Origin: Cognatundibacterium griseum
GTDB lineage: Bacteria; Pseudomonadota; Gammaproteobacteria; Burkholderiales; Burkholderiaceae_D
DNA length: 64,000 nucleotides
Assembly (NCBI RefSeq): GCF_014284195.1
Contig: NZ_JACOGC010000006.1
Coordinates: forward strand, 89,761 to 153,760
Direction: 5' to 3'
In this document: positions 16,360 to 25,455 of the stretch, piece after piece
Layout: each line of letters opens with the position of its first letter
Position numbering within the stretch: the first letter of the stretch is position 1
Translations under genes and position numbers: made by a program
Notes under the pieces: generated by a model
Told to the model about the DNA's origin: nothing
Seen by the model: the letters and a program-made list of their open reading frames with translations, nothing else
The model's database searches: none

Positions 16360-17265
16360 ATGGATCAGTTCAAACAGATCAGCACCTTTACCGAAGTCGC
16401 CACACGGGGCAGCCTGTCAGCAGCAGCGCGTGCTGAAGGCGTGGCTCCCGCCATGATCAGCCGGCGGCTGGACGCACTGGAAGAACGGCTGGGAGTGAAG
16501 CTGGTGCAGCGCACGACCCGCAAGATTGCGCTGACCAACGAAGGCGCCTCTTTTTTGGAGGATTGTCAGCGTATCCTGGCTGATCTGGAGGAAGCAGAGT
16601 CTTCGGTGTCGGAGCGCAGCGCACATGCCAGCGGCGCGCTGACGATTTCGGCGCCGGCCGGTTTTGGCAGGCAGCACGTGGCTCCGCTGATTCCCTCATT
16701 TCTGACGGATCACCAGGATCTGAAGCTGACCCTGAGCCTGAATGACCGTGTGGTCGACCTGATTGGCGAAGGGATTGACGTTGCCATCCGTATTGCCTCG
16801 CTGACTGACTCCAACCTGATCGGTGTGAAGCTCGCCGATAACAAGCGCGTGGTCGTGGCCTCACCCGCCTATCTGAAACGTCACGGCACACCGCGCACCA
16901 TTGATGAGCTCAGTCACCATAATTGCCTCGCCTTCAGTTCCGATGGCAGCCAGCGCGGCTGGACATTCCGGCAGCATGGGAAAAATGTCACTATCAAGGC
17001 TGAAGGCAATATGGTCTGTAACGACGGCGAAGTGCTGCACGACTGGGCGCTGGCAGGAAAAGGGCTGGCATGGCGATCGATATGGGAGGTCGGCGCAGAA
17101 ATTGAATCCGGAAAACTGGTCACGGTACTGGACGAGTACACCGCTCCGGGAAATGACATTTATGCGATTTTTGCGCAGCGCCGGCACTTACCGCTGCGGA
17201 TACGCGCCTTTGTCGATTTTTTGCGGCAAGCCTACAATAAACCGGATTACTGGAAAAAATCCTGA
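16360..17265 (+). CDS. LysR-family transcriptional regulator
   Basis: 301 aa from ATG 16360 (CAGGA 8 bp upstream); the frame is open 16 codons further but with no ribosome site. The N-terminal winged helix (MDQFKQISTFTEVATRGSLSAAARAEGVAPAMISRRLDALEERLGVKLVQRTTRKIALT) is typical of the family. The C-terminal effector-binding domain covers 90-295 (ALTISAPAGFGRQHVAPLIPSFL, GIDVAIRIASL). It is divergent from the haloacid dehalogenase-aceB pair across about 175 bp, so it probably regulates that operon. It belongs to the CrgA/DmlR-like branch by its sequence pattern. Confidence 0.93.
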   Translation: MDQFKQISTFTEVATRGSLSAAARAEGVAPAMISRRLDALEERLGVKLVQRTTRKIALTNEGASFLEDCQRILADLEEAESSVSERSAHASGALTISAPAGFGRQHVAPLIPSFLTDHQDLKLTLSLNDRVVDLIGEGIDVAIRIASLTDSNLIGVKLADNKRVVVASPAYLKRHGTPRTIDELSHHNCLAFSSDGSQRGWTFRQHGKNVTIKAEGNMVCNDGEVLHDWALAGKGLAWRSIWEVGAEIESGKLVTVLDEYTAPGNDIYAIFAQRRHLPLRIRAFVDFLRQAYNKPDYWKKS

Positions 17266-17313
17266 GCATCATGCTCAGGTGATTGTTCGGGAATGGCGAC
17301 ATTTTCCGCTCAA

Positions 17314-17344
17314 AAAAAACGGGTGAATCAATCACCCGTTTTTT
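17314..17344. terminator. Bidirectional terminator between the LysR and MCP genes
   Basis: AAAAAACGGGTGA (17314-17326) pairs perfectly with TCACCCGTTTTTT (17332-17344) around ATCAA. It serves the two convergent genes. Confidence 0.92.
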
Positions 17345-17384
17345 GATACGAATACGTACTGCACCAAGCATAATCACCGGTAAA

Positions 17385-19103
17385 TCAAAACTCTTCCCAA
17401 TCGCCTTCTGCTGAAGGTTTGGCCGCTTTCGCCGATGCCTTGCCTGCCGTAATCAGAGGTTTCACCGCCGCCTTTGTCACTGGCTGGCTGGCTTTTGCCA
17501 CAGGCCGCACTGCCGGGGCAGGACTGGCGGCAACAGACGGACGCTGATAAGCGGAAGCCTCTGTCTGCAATTTGAAAATACCAACCGCCTGATTCAGATT
17601 TTCAGCCTGTTCCCGCATGCTGCCAGCCGCTGCTGCCGCTTCTTCCACCAGTGCCGCATTTTGCTGCGTTGCTTCATCCATTTTGGTAATCGCCTGATTC
17701 ACCTGATTGATGCCATCACTTTGCTCAGCGCTGGCAGCGGTGATTTCTGCCATGATGTCAGCCACGCTCTTGATCGACACCACGATTTCATCCATGGTTT
17801 TACCTGCGTTATCCACCAGTTGCGAACCTTCTTCGATCTTGTCGACCGAATTACTGATCAATTCTTTGATTTCTTTTGCTGCATTGGCAGAACGCTGCGC
17901 CAGATTCCGCACCTCGCTGGCGACCACCGCAAAACCACGTCCCTGCTCGCCTGCCCTGGCCGCCTCAACGGCCGCATTCAGCGCCAGAATATTGGTCTGA
18001 AACGCGATACCATCAATCACGCCGATAATGTCAAAAATTTTCTTCGAGCTGTCTTTGATTGACGACATGGTATGCACCACATCCCCCACCACCTTGCCAC
18101 CTTTGGTTGCCACTTCCGAAGCAGTCAGTGCCAGCGTATTGGCCTGACGCGCGTTGTCGGCATTCTGCTGCACGGTGGAAGTCAGTTCTTCCATCGAGGA
18201 CGCTGTTTCCTCCAGGCTGGCTGCCTGTTGTTCGGTACGCGAAGACAGATCCATATTGCCAGTGGCTATTTCCTCAGCAGAGATCGCAATGGAACTGCTT
18301 CCCTGCCGCACCATCGTCACGGTCTGCACCAGACTTTGGCGCATGTTCTCCAATCCGGTAACCAGCTCGCCCATTTCATCTTTCGATGCCGGTTTCAATT
18401 GCTGCGTCAGATCACCATTGCCGATTGCACCGAACTGACGTAACGCCTGGTGTAAAGGCTGAGAAATTGCACGCAGCAGAAAATAGGCTGAGACAAAAAC
18501 GGCCACCAGACCACCGCAAACACCGAGCATATCCACCCAGATGAAGGTGGTGAACTCCGCCTCGCTCTTTTTCAATGCTTCAGCGGAAGACTGGAACTGG
18601 TACTCGCTGAGTTTGCTGATCTGGTCGGCGTAGGCACTGAACAATTTGGGAGCAACCGTCATATTGATGCGGTCTGCTTCATCTTTGTTGCCGCTTTTAA
18701 TCGCAGCCGTCATCTGGATGAATGCTTCTTTCACGAATTTTTCCCGGATCACTGCTGTATCTGCAGAAATTTTCTTTTCATTCTCACTCTGCGGCAACGT
18801 TAAATAACGCTTCCATTTTTCTTCTGATTTATCGAGGAAACTTTCCGCACGCTTGATCGTTTCAGCGGTATCGGGATACTCAGGATGCGCGATCACTCTG
18901 TCGAGAGCGGTCCTTGCACGCAACAGATAGATTTGCGACTGCCCCAGTGCTTCAACGGATGGCATCTCATTGGATGCAATTTCCTGGATCACATTATTAC
19001 TGTCATGGACCCCATAAACCCCCATCAATCCACCAATGACAAGCATCACCGCCATAAAACCCATGGTGCCAATCAACCGCAATCTGATCGTTAAATTAAA
19101 CAT
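17385..19103 (-). CDS. Methyl-accepting chemotaxis protein
   Basis: 572 aa inner-membrane chemoreceptor. TM1 (about 8-30, [20 protein letters not shown]) and TM2 (about 190-210, [18 protein letters not shown]) flank a periplasmic four-helix-bundle ligand domain of about 155 residues. HAMP follows TM2, then the signalling domain with the hairpin tip [55 protein letters not shown]. The C-terminus ends in DWEEF, which matches the CheR/CheB-docking pentapeptide type (NWETF), after a flexible Ala/Pro/Lys linker. The ligand is unknown. The gene stands alone, with no che genes beside it. Confidence 0.95.
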   Translation of the reverse strand: MFNLTIRLRLIGTMGFMAVMLVIGGLMGVYGVHDSNNVIQEIASNEMPSVEALGQSQIYLLRARTALDRVIAHPEYPDTAETIKRAESFLDKSEEKWKRYLTLPQSENEKKISADTAVIREKFVKEAFIQMTAAIKSGNKDEADRINMTVAPKLFSAYADQISKLSEYQFQSSAEALKKSEAEFTTFIWVDMLGVCGGLVAVFVSAYFLLRAISQPLHQALRQFGAIGNGDLTQQLKPASKDEMGELVTGLENMRQSLVQTVTMVRQGSSSIAISAEEIATGNMDLSSRTEQQAASLEETASSMEELTSTVQQNADNARQANTLALTASEVATKGGKVVGDVVHTMSSIKDSSKKIFDIIGVIDGIAFQTNILALNAAVEAARAGEQGRGFAVVASEVRNLAQRSANAAKEIKELISNSVDKIEEGSQLVDNAGKTMDEIVVSIKSVADIMAEITAASAEQSDGINQVNQAITKMDEATQQNAALVEEAAAAAGSMREQAENLNQAVGIFKLQTEASAYQRPSVAASPAPAVRPVAKASQPVTKAAVKPLITAGKASAKAAKPSAEGDWEEF

Positions 19104-19277
19104 TGCTTTATCTCCGATGGCTGTACGTATTTATCTCAGCAAGGATACAAAAATTTGATTAAAAAATGTTGATTACCAACAAGAAAATTGTCTTTAAGCC
19201 GATGAGCAGTATAGAGATTTTTTGTCTCCAATAATCACATGCATTAAATTTAACAGGTAAAAAATGAACAGGCAAAA

Positions 19278-19307
19278 AAAAAATCCCCGACAAGTCGGGG
19301 ATTTTTT
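19278..19307 (-). terminator. Terminator of the cold-shock gene
   Basis: ATCCCCGAC pairs with GTCGGGGAT around AA, with A and T runs on both sides, directly downstream of cspA on the minus strand and able to act in both directions. Confidence 0.9.
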
Positions 19308-19343
19308 AACGGGCTGAAAAAACAGCCAGATCATCTGTAAAAA

Positions 19344-19547
19344 TTACAGAGGCTGGATGTTCGAAGCCTGTTTGCCTTTAGGGCCTGTCGTTACTTCGAA
19401 AGAAACGCGTTGGTTTTCTTTCAAAGATTTAAAGCCGGAAGACACGATAGCGGAAAAATGTGCGAACAAATCTTCGCCGCCTTCATCAGGTGTAATGAAA
19501 CCAAAACCTTTAGAATCATTGAACCATTTAACAATACCAGTTGCCAT
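19344..19547 (-). CDS. cspA: Cold-shock protein (CspA family)
   Basis: 67 aa single cold-shock domain, a nucleic-acid chaperone binding single-stranded RNA and DNA. RNP1 (KGFGFI, residues 13-18) and RNP2 (DLFAHF, 27-32) are both intact. The gene is monocistronic, with its own terminator. A TATAAT box at 19659-19664 on the minus strand predicts a 5' untranslated leader of about 100 nt, in keeping with the long leaders known for cold-shock genes. Whether this copy is cold-induced or constitutive cannot be told from the sequence. Confidence 0.96.
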   Translation of the reverse strand: MATGIVKWFNDSKGFGFITPDEGGEDLFAHFSAIVSSGFKSLKENQRVSFEVTTGPKGKQASNIQPL

Positions 19548-19658
19548 TACTATTTCCTATTTCAGTTAATGTGGGTGTTTACCCGATAAATCGTTTCAAC
19601 CAAGTAAGAAATGACAGACTGATACTGCACTACCACTTTGAATCTCAACGACCACCTG

Positions 19659-19664
19659 ATTATA
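19659..19664 (-). promoter_or_regulatory. -10 box of cspA with a long leader
   Basis: TATAAT on the minus strand, with a TTTACT-like -35 about 18-19 bp upstream. The predicted start gives a leader of about 105 nt to the cspA ATG at 19547. The rest of the 19548-19848 gap shows nothing else definite. Confidence 0.45.
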
Positions 19665-19848
19665 CGCACAATTTTTAAGGGAAAGTAAAATAAAAATGCA
19701 GTTCACGTCAATTAAGCTTGTTTTTACTTATTTTTTCACTATATCTGGCACGATGCCTGCCGGTTTCAGCTGAAGTACAGGAGGAAAAATGCATTCACGA
19801 CAAACTGTTTTTCCTTCAATACGCTGATATTTCTGATGTATTGGTCAA

Positions 19849-20328
19849 TTAATTGCGTCCATGCAACATAAAAGCGGCAGCGCCGGTTGCCACTAATTCA
19901 TTTTGTTCATTCCGCAGCGTCATCAACACGTTGGCTACCCGCTTTCCCAGACGGGTCACTTCTGCATTGGCAGTAAACAACTGTCCTTTTCCCGGCTTCA
20001 GATAATCAATCCGCAAATCGATCGTGCTCATAAGACCAAACTCCCTGAGCTGGGAAAACACATCATCCTTCGGCTGCTGTTGCGCCAGCTTGAGCAAAAT
20101 CGCTACACCAGCCACGCTGTCCAGTACCGAGGCAATCACACCGCCATGCAACATCCCCTGCGCAAAATTACCCAGCAACTCAGGTTTCATCGTCAGTGTC
20201 AGCGCCGGAGAATCAGGCGCGAGGCTATGTGCTTTCATACCAAGCAAACGGCAAAAAGGAATCTGTTCTTCAATAATCTGCGCCAGCAGTTTCTGAAACT
20301 CCGGATCATCTACTATTCTGTTTTTCAT
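19849..20328 (-). CDS. Hotdog-fold thioesterase family protein
   Basis: 159 aa, close in layout to PaaI/YigI-type acyl-CoA thioesterases. The hotdog signature HGGVIASVLDSVAGVAIL (about residues 61-78) carries the conserved HGG motif, followed by STIDLRIDYLKPGK and AEVTRLGKRVANVLMTLRNEQNELVATGAAAFML. The substrate is not predictable. It lies 155 bp downstream of the ferredoxin gene's stop (20484) on the same strand, separated by no clear terminator, so it may share transcripts. Confidence 0.88.
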   Translation of the reverse strand: MKNRIVDDPEFQKLLAQIIEEQIPFCRLLGMKAHSLAPDSPALTLTMKPELLGNFAQGMLHGGVIASVLDSVAGVAILLKLAQQQPKDDVFSQLREFGLMSTIDLRIDYLKPGKGQLFTANAEVTRLGKRVANVLMTLRNEQNELVATGAAAFMLHGRN

Positions 20329-20483
20329 GTATCAACCTGTCGTCTGTGATTCTGTTGGCTTTATTGATTTCTGTCAGCAAGCCTTTGATTGTATAAGGAT
20401 CGATGCACTGGACTAATCCACCTCAGGAATTTCTATTTTTTATCATCGTGCAATCACAGGTATGCCGCAATACAGAACCTGGT

Positions 20484-20777
20484 TTAACTTTCAGGCCAGA
20501 CCATGACTGCTGCAGGCGCGCTGATCACAACATCGCCATCAGCTTCTGCAACGCAAGGCAATATCCAGCCCTCTGTTTTTTCTTCCGCACTGAGCCCGGG
20601 CCACTCGATGCAGTAATGTACCTGACCGGCCTGTAAGCGGCATAAACATGTCCTGCAAGTACCGTTGCGGCAGGAATTCGGCAGGCGGAATCCTGCCAGC
20701 AAAGCCGCTTCCAGCAAGCTATCATCATCTTGTATTTCGCATTGCCAGTCCTGCGGAAGAATCGTCAGCATTCCCAT
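20484..20777 (-). CDS. Plant-type [2Fe-2S] ferredoxin
   Basis: 97 aa small electron carrier. The cluster cysteines follow the plant-type pattern: C36, C41, C44 in SCRNGTCRTC and C75 in ILPCVAEADGDV. GGAAGGAG lies before the start; M3 (20771) is an alternative start. The partner reductase or oxygenase is not encoded nearby. Its role cannot be set beyond electron transfer. Confidence 0.9.
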   Translation of the reverse strand: MGMLTILPQDWQCEIQDDDSLLEAALLAGFRLPNSCRNGTCRTCLCRLQAGQVHYCIEWPGLSAEEKTEGWILPCVAEADGDVVISAPAAVMVWPES

Positions 20778-20823
20778 CTTTTGATTTGCTCCTTCCTGCT
20801 GCCATCTGTATCAGCGATCGCAA

Positions 20824-20863
20824 GAAAAAAGCTGCGGCACAAAAAATGCGCTGCAGCTTTTTA
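20824..20863 (-). terminator. Terminator of the SCP2-domain gene
   Basis: AAAAAGCTGC (about 20826-20835) pairs with GCAGCTTTTT (about 20853-20862), with A/T runs suited to the minus strand. It lies just downstream of the SCP2 gene and ahead of the ferredoxin gene. Confidence 0.75.
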
Positions 20864-20911
20864 CGATACCGAAAACACCTCAATGACGGTGTGCCGGCCA
20901 GTGAACTAGGC

Positions 20912-21208
20912 TCAGACCACGGTCTGCAGGCGCATTGCCACGCCCATGTCGCCAGCCACTTTCAGTTTACCCATCATGAAACCATTCATCGGATTTAACT
21001 GACCGGTCAGCAGCGCGCCCAGATTTTCCAGAGAAATCGTGATGGTGCATGCCGCATCCTTATTGTCATTCGAGACGGAATTCGGTGCAGTCAATGCATC
21101 CACAAAAACCACGCCATCGCTGCCGCAATCGAATTTCAATGTGGAATTCAATCCGCTGTCATTCCCAACCTTGGTACGAATTGCTTCTGTGCATGCCTGC
21201 AAATCCAT
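20912..21208 (-). CDS. SCP2 sterol-binding domain protein
   Basis: 98 aa from ATG 21208, chosen for AAGGAG 7 bp upstream; the frame extends 17 codons further without a ribosome site. The single SCP2-like domain carries CTITISLENLGALLTGQLNPMNGFMMGKLKVAGDMGVAMRLQ, the family's conserved lipid-pocket region. Small free-standing SCP2 proteins in bacteria are presumed to bind lipids or acyl-CoA, but their role is uncertain. The gene is monocistronic. Confidence 0.9.
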   Translation of the reverse strand: MDLQACTEAIRTKVGNDSGLNSTLKFDCGSDGVVFVDALTAPNSVSNDNKDAACTITISLENLGALLTGQLNPMNGFMMGKLKVAGDMGVAMRLQTVV

Positions 21209-21294
21209 GTCTGCTCCTTTGAGTGAACTTTGAGTGAAAAATGAACTGCAATGTAGCACGCCTCAGAATCGAGGAACAATACTAGAGCGCTGAC

Positions 21295-21948
21295 TCATTT
21301 CAGTACGCAACTCAGCAGCCAGTAATATTGATTTCTGAAAATACGGATATCCCTGACCAACCCTCCGAGCTTTTTACGCAAGGCACTGTCGCTCGGAAAA
21401 TTTTTGACGATCTCGACGCGGCTGCCATCTTCCTGCGTCCTCAGCTGGTAGGTATTGCCTTCGGCGTCGGTCCGCGCCACTGGCAGGCTGCTGCCTTCAA
21501 CATCGTTATTATCGATCATTACCAGCAGGCTTCCTGCGCCTGCGGCACGACTGACCCCCTGCAACAGCTCGGTCTGCTGCTCACGCTTCGTATGGGACCA
21601 GAGAAACCCGGCAAAACATGCGGAATACTGACCTGATTGCGCTGCCGGCAGGTGATGAATATCCGCGATCGAAAAGCTGACTTTTCCTGGCGGGTATGGC
21701 TTTTTTTGCGCCAGATCGAGCATGTTCTGATTGATATCCGTGGCATGAACGCTGGCTGCTTGCGCCGCATATTTTTCGGTCCAGAAGCCGGTTCCGCAGG
21801 CCAGTTCAAGCACCTGCTGATTTCTGAGCAGGGCGTTGACCCGTGCGGCGATTTCCTGCAAGTCCTGTTGCCGTTCGGGTAGAGTGTAAATCTGCTCAAG
21901 TTTTTCAGCGCGCTGAGCATAATAGTCGCGCATGGTCTGTTCATTCAT
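21295..21948 (-). CDS. Class I SAM-dependent methyltransferase
   Basis: 217 aa from ATG 21948; ATG 21984 is an in-frame alternative and neither has a clear ribosome site. Motif I is VLELACGTGFWTEKYA, followed by the acidic loop VHATDINQNMLDLA and post-motif ADIHHLPAA, marking the SAM-binding Rossmann fold. The substrate-recognition part is not diagnostic. The stop lies 87 bp downstream of the SCP2 start region on the same strand. The substrate is unknown. Confidence 0.87.
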   Translation of the reverse strand: MNEQTMRDYYAQRAEKLEQIYTLPERQQDLQEIAARVNALLRNQQVLELACGTGFWTEKYAAQAASVHATDINQNMLDLAQKKPYPPGKVSFSIADIHHLPAAQSGQYSACFAGFLWSHTKREQQTELLQGVSRAAGAGSLLVMIDNNDVEGSSLPVARTDAEGNTYQLRTQEDGSRVEIVKNFPSDSALRKKLGGLVRDIRIFRNQYYWLLSCVLK

Positions 21949-22043
21949 AACGGAATCTGTTTCTGTGTTCTGTGATCTGCACACGCTTTTGCCGCAGAGT
22001 GGCGCGGCTGACTGCGTGCCCTGTTTCGGCTGGTGGCGATTTT

Positions 22044-22985
22044 TTACAAATCGTAATTATCTTTATTTCCCTGTAACACGTTGTCCACCATTTTTCTTGT
22101 CAGGGTTGGATTCAGCAGTTCAATGAAAGTGTAAATATAACTGCGCAGATACGCTCCCTGCTTGATGGCGACACGTGAGACATTCATGCCGAACAAATGC
22201 CCGACTGGTATCGCACGCAGACTTTTGTCGCGTTCCGGATCGAATGCCATGCCGGCGATGATACCGATGCCCATCCCCAGTTCGACATAGGTTTTAATCA
22301 CGTCGGCATCAATCGCTTCGAGCAGAATGTCCGGCTTCAGATCCCGTAATTGAAAAGCATGATCAATCTTGCTGCGTCCGGCGAAGGCGGAATCATACGT
22401 CACCAGCGGATAATGCGCGATCTCTTCCAGCGTGACATTTTTCAGCTTCAGTAAAGGATGTTCCGGCGGCACGACCAGTACATGCTCCCACTGGTAGCAA
22501 GGCAAGGAGATCAGGCCATCAAAACCGGAGATCGACTCTGTCGCAATCACCAGATCTGCCTGATCACGCATGACCATCTCAGCAATCTGCTTTGGGCTGC
22601 CCTGCAGCAGGGAAAGACGGACTTTCGGATATTTCTGCATAAAGGCCTGCACCACCTTCGGCAAGGCATAGCGCGCCTGCGTATGCGTGGTGGCGATCGT
22701 AAAGCTGCCACTGTCCTGCGCGGCATATTCTTTACCGATCCGTTTTAAACCGTCAATTTCCTGCATAATCAGCTCGACCGACTTCAGCACCGCCCGCCCC
22801 GGCTCCGTCAGCCCGCGGATACGTTTGCCGTGGCGGGTGAAAATATCCACGCCCAGCTCTTCTTCCAGCTCGATAATGGCCTTGGATACACCTGGTTGCG
22901 AAGTAAACAACGCCTTTGCAGCCTCAGTCAGATTAAAATTCTGCCTGACTGCTTCGCGTACAAAACGTAATTGATGTAGGTTCAT
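22044..22985 (-). CDS. cysB: CysB-type LysR regulator of sulfur assimilation
   Basis: 313 aa. The N-terminus, MNLHQLRFVREAVRQNFNLTEAAKALFTSQPGVSKAIIELEEELGVDIFTRHGKRIRGLTEPG, is the distinctive CysB/Cbl DNA-binding domain. The effector domain has TTHTQARYALPKVVQAFMQKYP and QGSPKQIAEMV, the anion/inducer-binding region of CysB. In this family N-acetylserine or sulfate sets activation of sulfate-assimilation genes; Cbl-like specialisation cannot be excluded. It is divergent from the patatin gene (about 94 bp between starts). Confidence 0.93.
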   Translation of the reverse strand: MNLHQLRFVREAVRQNFNLTEAAKALFTSQPGVSKAIIELEEELGVDIFTRHGKRIRGLTEPGRAVLKSVELIMQEIDGLKRIGKEYAAQDSGSFTIATTHTQARYALPKVVQAFMQKYPKVRLSLLQGSPKQIAEMVMRDQADLVIATESISGFDGLISLPCYQWEHVLVVPPEHPLLKLKNVTLEEIAHYPLVTYDSAFAGRSKIDHAFQLRDLKPDILLEAIDADVIKTYVELGMGIGIIAGMAFDPERDKSLRAIPVGHLFGMNVSRVAIKQGAYLRSYIYTFIELLNPTLTRKMVDNVLQGNKDNYDL

Positions 22986-23079
22986 AGAAAGTCACGAATC
23001 GTTAGCTTATGCTTTTTATCCTGAATAAAGCATGATTAATATACTTCCGGCAGTATATAGAGACCCAGACAAGAATTCC

Positions 23080-25362
23080 ATGCTCAATCGATTTTTCCTA
23101 TCCCGCACACTGCTGCTCCAGACTCTGCTGGCGGTGATCCTGCCGTGTTTTTTCCTGACTGACGCCTTTGCGGAGAGCATGACCGTGCAGCACCTGCAGA
23201 CCCGTCCCCAGAAAATATGTCTGGTTTTATCCGGAGGCGGAGCACGAGGGTTCGCCCATATCGGGGTACTGAAACAGCTGGAGTCCATGCATATCCCGAT
23301 CGACTGTATTGCCGGCACCAGCATGGGGGCCGTCGTCGGCGGCTTATACGCTGCAGGACTGCCTGCGTCAGAAATCGAAAAGCGCCTGGAAAAACTCAAG
23401 CTCAACGATATCGCACTCGATCGCGTAGACCGGCGCATGCTACCGCAATCGATACGCGAAGAAGATGAATCCTATCCACTCGGGGCAACACTGGGTCTGA
23501 GCGCCAATGGCGTCAAACTGCCTGCGGGAGTCACCCAGGCCAGCCAGTTTCAGGAGCTGATTCAGAACTGGACTTCGCATCTGCCGCCGGAAATTGACTT
23601 TGACCGACTGCCGATTCCTTTCCGCGCTGTCGCAACTGACCTGGAAACCGGCAAGATGGTGGTGTTCAATAAAGGTTCGCTGCACAAAGCGATCAGAGCC
23701 AGCATGGCCGCACCCGGCGTCTTTGCGCCGATAGAAATTGACGGCCATCTGTTATCCGATGGCGGCCTGGTCAGAAATTTACCGGTCGATATTGCCCGCG
23801 ATATGGGGGCTGATGTCATCATCGCTGTCAATATCGGAACTCCGCTGCTGCCCCGAAATCAGTTACAGACGCTGTTCAGTGTCAGTCAGCAAATGGTGAA
23901 TATCCTGACCGAGCAAAACGTGCAGGCGCAAAAAGGCTTGCTGCGGAAACAGGATATCCTGATTGAGCCACTACTGGGCGATATCGGTTTCATGGATTTT
24001 GACCGCGCCAAAGAAGCAACTCAAATCGGAGAAAAATCAACGCAAGGCCTGGCGGATCAACTGGCAGCACTGAGCCTGTCGGAACACCTGCACATGGCGA
24101 CACAGCAAATGCGTCTGAACCCTCAGCTCCCGCCATTGCGTATCGCGTTTGTTGACATTGATACCGACGGTGCTATCCCGGCACACGATATACGCCGCCA
24201 GCTATCGATCAAAATCGGCTCCATGTATGACGCGGAAGAAATCAACCGCAAACTGGCAATCCTGAACAATGCCAGGGAATTTGACAGCATCAGCCACGAA
24301 CTGGTGCAGCGGGATGATGAATACGGCGTACGCATCAAAGCAACCGGAAGAAACTGGGGGCCGCATTTCCTGCGTTTCGGCCTGAGTCTGTCGAGCGGTT
24401 TTGACGGTGCCGGTGGCTACCGCCTGCAGGTCGGCCATCGCCGCCCCTGGCTGACCGAAGGCGGGCTGGAATGGCGGAACGATGTCGAGTTTGGCAACAT
24501 CATCAAACTGCATACCGAATTGCGCCAGCCCTTATTTGAGCGGGAAGGCACCTATGTCTCCCCCTACCTCGAATTCAATGAAAATAACCTGAATTATTAC
24601 AAGGACGATATCCGGCTGGCAGAATATACGCTTCGTTCAGAAAAAGCCGGTGTCGATGTCGCCTATAAAATCGGTGAACAGAGTGTACTGGGAGAAGCGC
24701 GGGTCGGCTTGCATTTCAATCACTACAGCGTGCGTCCGAAACTGGGCGGGCTGCTGATCAGCAATCCGGACGGCAGCTTATCGAACGGCACGCTTCCCAG
24801 CGCCGACTTGCAACAGTTCGGTATTAAAACCGGGCTGGTGATCGATCAGCTGAGCGACCCCAGCTTTCCGCGGGAGGGCTATAAATTCGACAGCAGCCTG
24901 TTCCTCGGCCTTGATAAATCACGCAACAGCTATCAGGAATTCAGCGTCAACAGCATCTGGGCAAAAAGCATCGGGAATCACAGCGTGAATCTGAAATTCA
25001 GTGGTGCCGGACTGTTCCAGAAAGACACGGAAATCCGTGGGCTGGGCTCTACGCTTGGTGGTTTCCAGAAGCTCTCGGCTTACCAGCCGGATCAGTTCAG
25101 CGGCAACTATATGCTGTATGGCAGCGCAACCTATCTGCTGCGGGCGGTGAATTTTGAGATGGCGGGGCAAAGCCTGTTTCTGGGTTCCTCGCTGGAAGCG
25201 GGGAATACCTGGAACAGCGGCAAGGATATTTCTGCCACCTCCTTACGCAAAAGCATGAGCCTGTTCGCCGGATTTAACAGCTTCATCGGGCCGATCTATC
25301 TGGGCTTTGCATTTGGGCAGCACGGCGCCAGAAATATTTTCTTCCAGCTTGGCAGGCAATAA
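23080..25362 (+). CDS. Patatin-like phospholipase with POTRA and Omp85-type barrel (PlpD-like)
   Basis: 760 aa from ATG 23080, which begins a signal peptide ending near TDAFAES; ATG 23032 in frame is less likely. The patatin domain covers about 40-235: oxyanion loop SGGGARGFAHIGVLK, nucleophile GTSMGAVVGG and catalytic DGGLVRN. A short POTRA-like region (PLRIAFVDIDTDGAIPAHDIRRQLSIKIGSMYDAEEINRKLAIL) and a C-terminal beta-barrel follow, ending in an aromatic-rich strand (NIFFQLGRQ). This is the type Vd secretion layout, in which the barrel exports a lipase. It is monocistronic with a terminator at 25365. Confidence 0.92.
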   Translation: MLNRFFLSRTLLLQTLLAVILPCFFLTDAFAESMTVQHLQTRPQKICLVLSGGGARGFAHIGVLKQLESMHIPIDCIAGTSMGAVVGGLYAAGLPASEIEKRLEKLKLNDIALDRVDRRMLPQSIREEDESYPLGATLGLSANGVKLPAGVTQASQFQELIQNWTSHLPPEIDFDRLPIPFRAVATDLETGKMVVFNKGSLHKAIRASMAAPGVFAPIEIDGHLLSDGGLVRNLPVDIARDMGADVIIAVNIGTPLLPRNQLQTLFSVSQQMVNILTEQNVQAQKGLLRKQDILIEPLLGDIGFMDFDRAKEATQIGEKSTQGLADQLAALSLSEHLHMATQQMRLNPQLPPLRIAFVDIDTDGAIPAHDIRRQLSIKIGSMYDAEEINRKLAILNNAREFDSISHELVQRDDEYGVRIKATGRNWGPHFLRFGLSLSSGFDGAGGYRLQVGHRRPWLTEGGLEWRNDVEFGNIIKLHTELRQPLFEREGTYVSPYLEFNENNLNYYKDDIRLAEYTLRSEKAGVDVAYKIGEQSVLGEARVGLHFNHYSVRPKLGGLLISNPDGSLSNGTLPSADLQQFGIKTGLVIDQLSDPSFPREGYKFDSSLFLGLDKSRNSYQEFSVNSIWAKSIGNHSVNLKFSGAGLFQKDTEIRGLGSTLGGFQKLSAYQPDQFSGNYMLYGSATYLLRAVNFEMAGQSLFLGSSLEAGNTWNSGKDISATSLRKSMSLFAGFNSFIGPIYLGFAFGQHGARNIFFQLGRQ

Positions 25363-25364
25363 AA

Positions 25365-25389
25365 AACCCGCCTGTTGAAGAGGCGGGTT
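25365..25389. terminator. Terminator after the patatin gene
   Basis: AACCCGCCT (25365-25373) pairs with AGGCGGGTT (25381-25389). A run of A residues upstream makes it effective toward the minus strand, and it also ends the plus-strand patatin gene. Confidence 0.7.
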
Positions 25390-25455
25390 GCAGCAGCTTT
25401 TTCTCTTTAGCAAAACGCTGCGGATATATTGTTCGCAGCGCTCATGCATCTTGCT

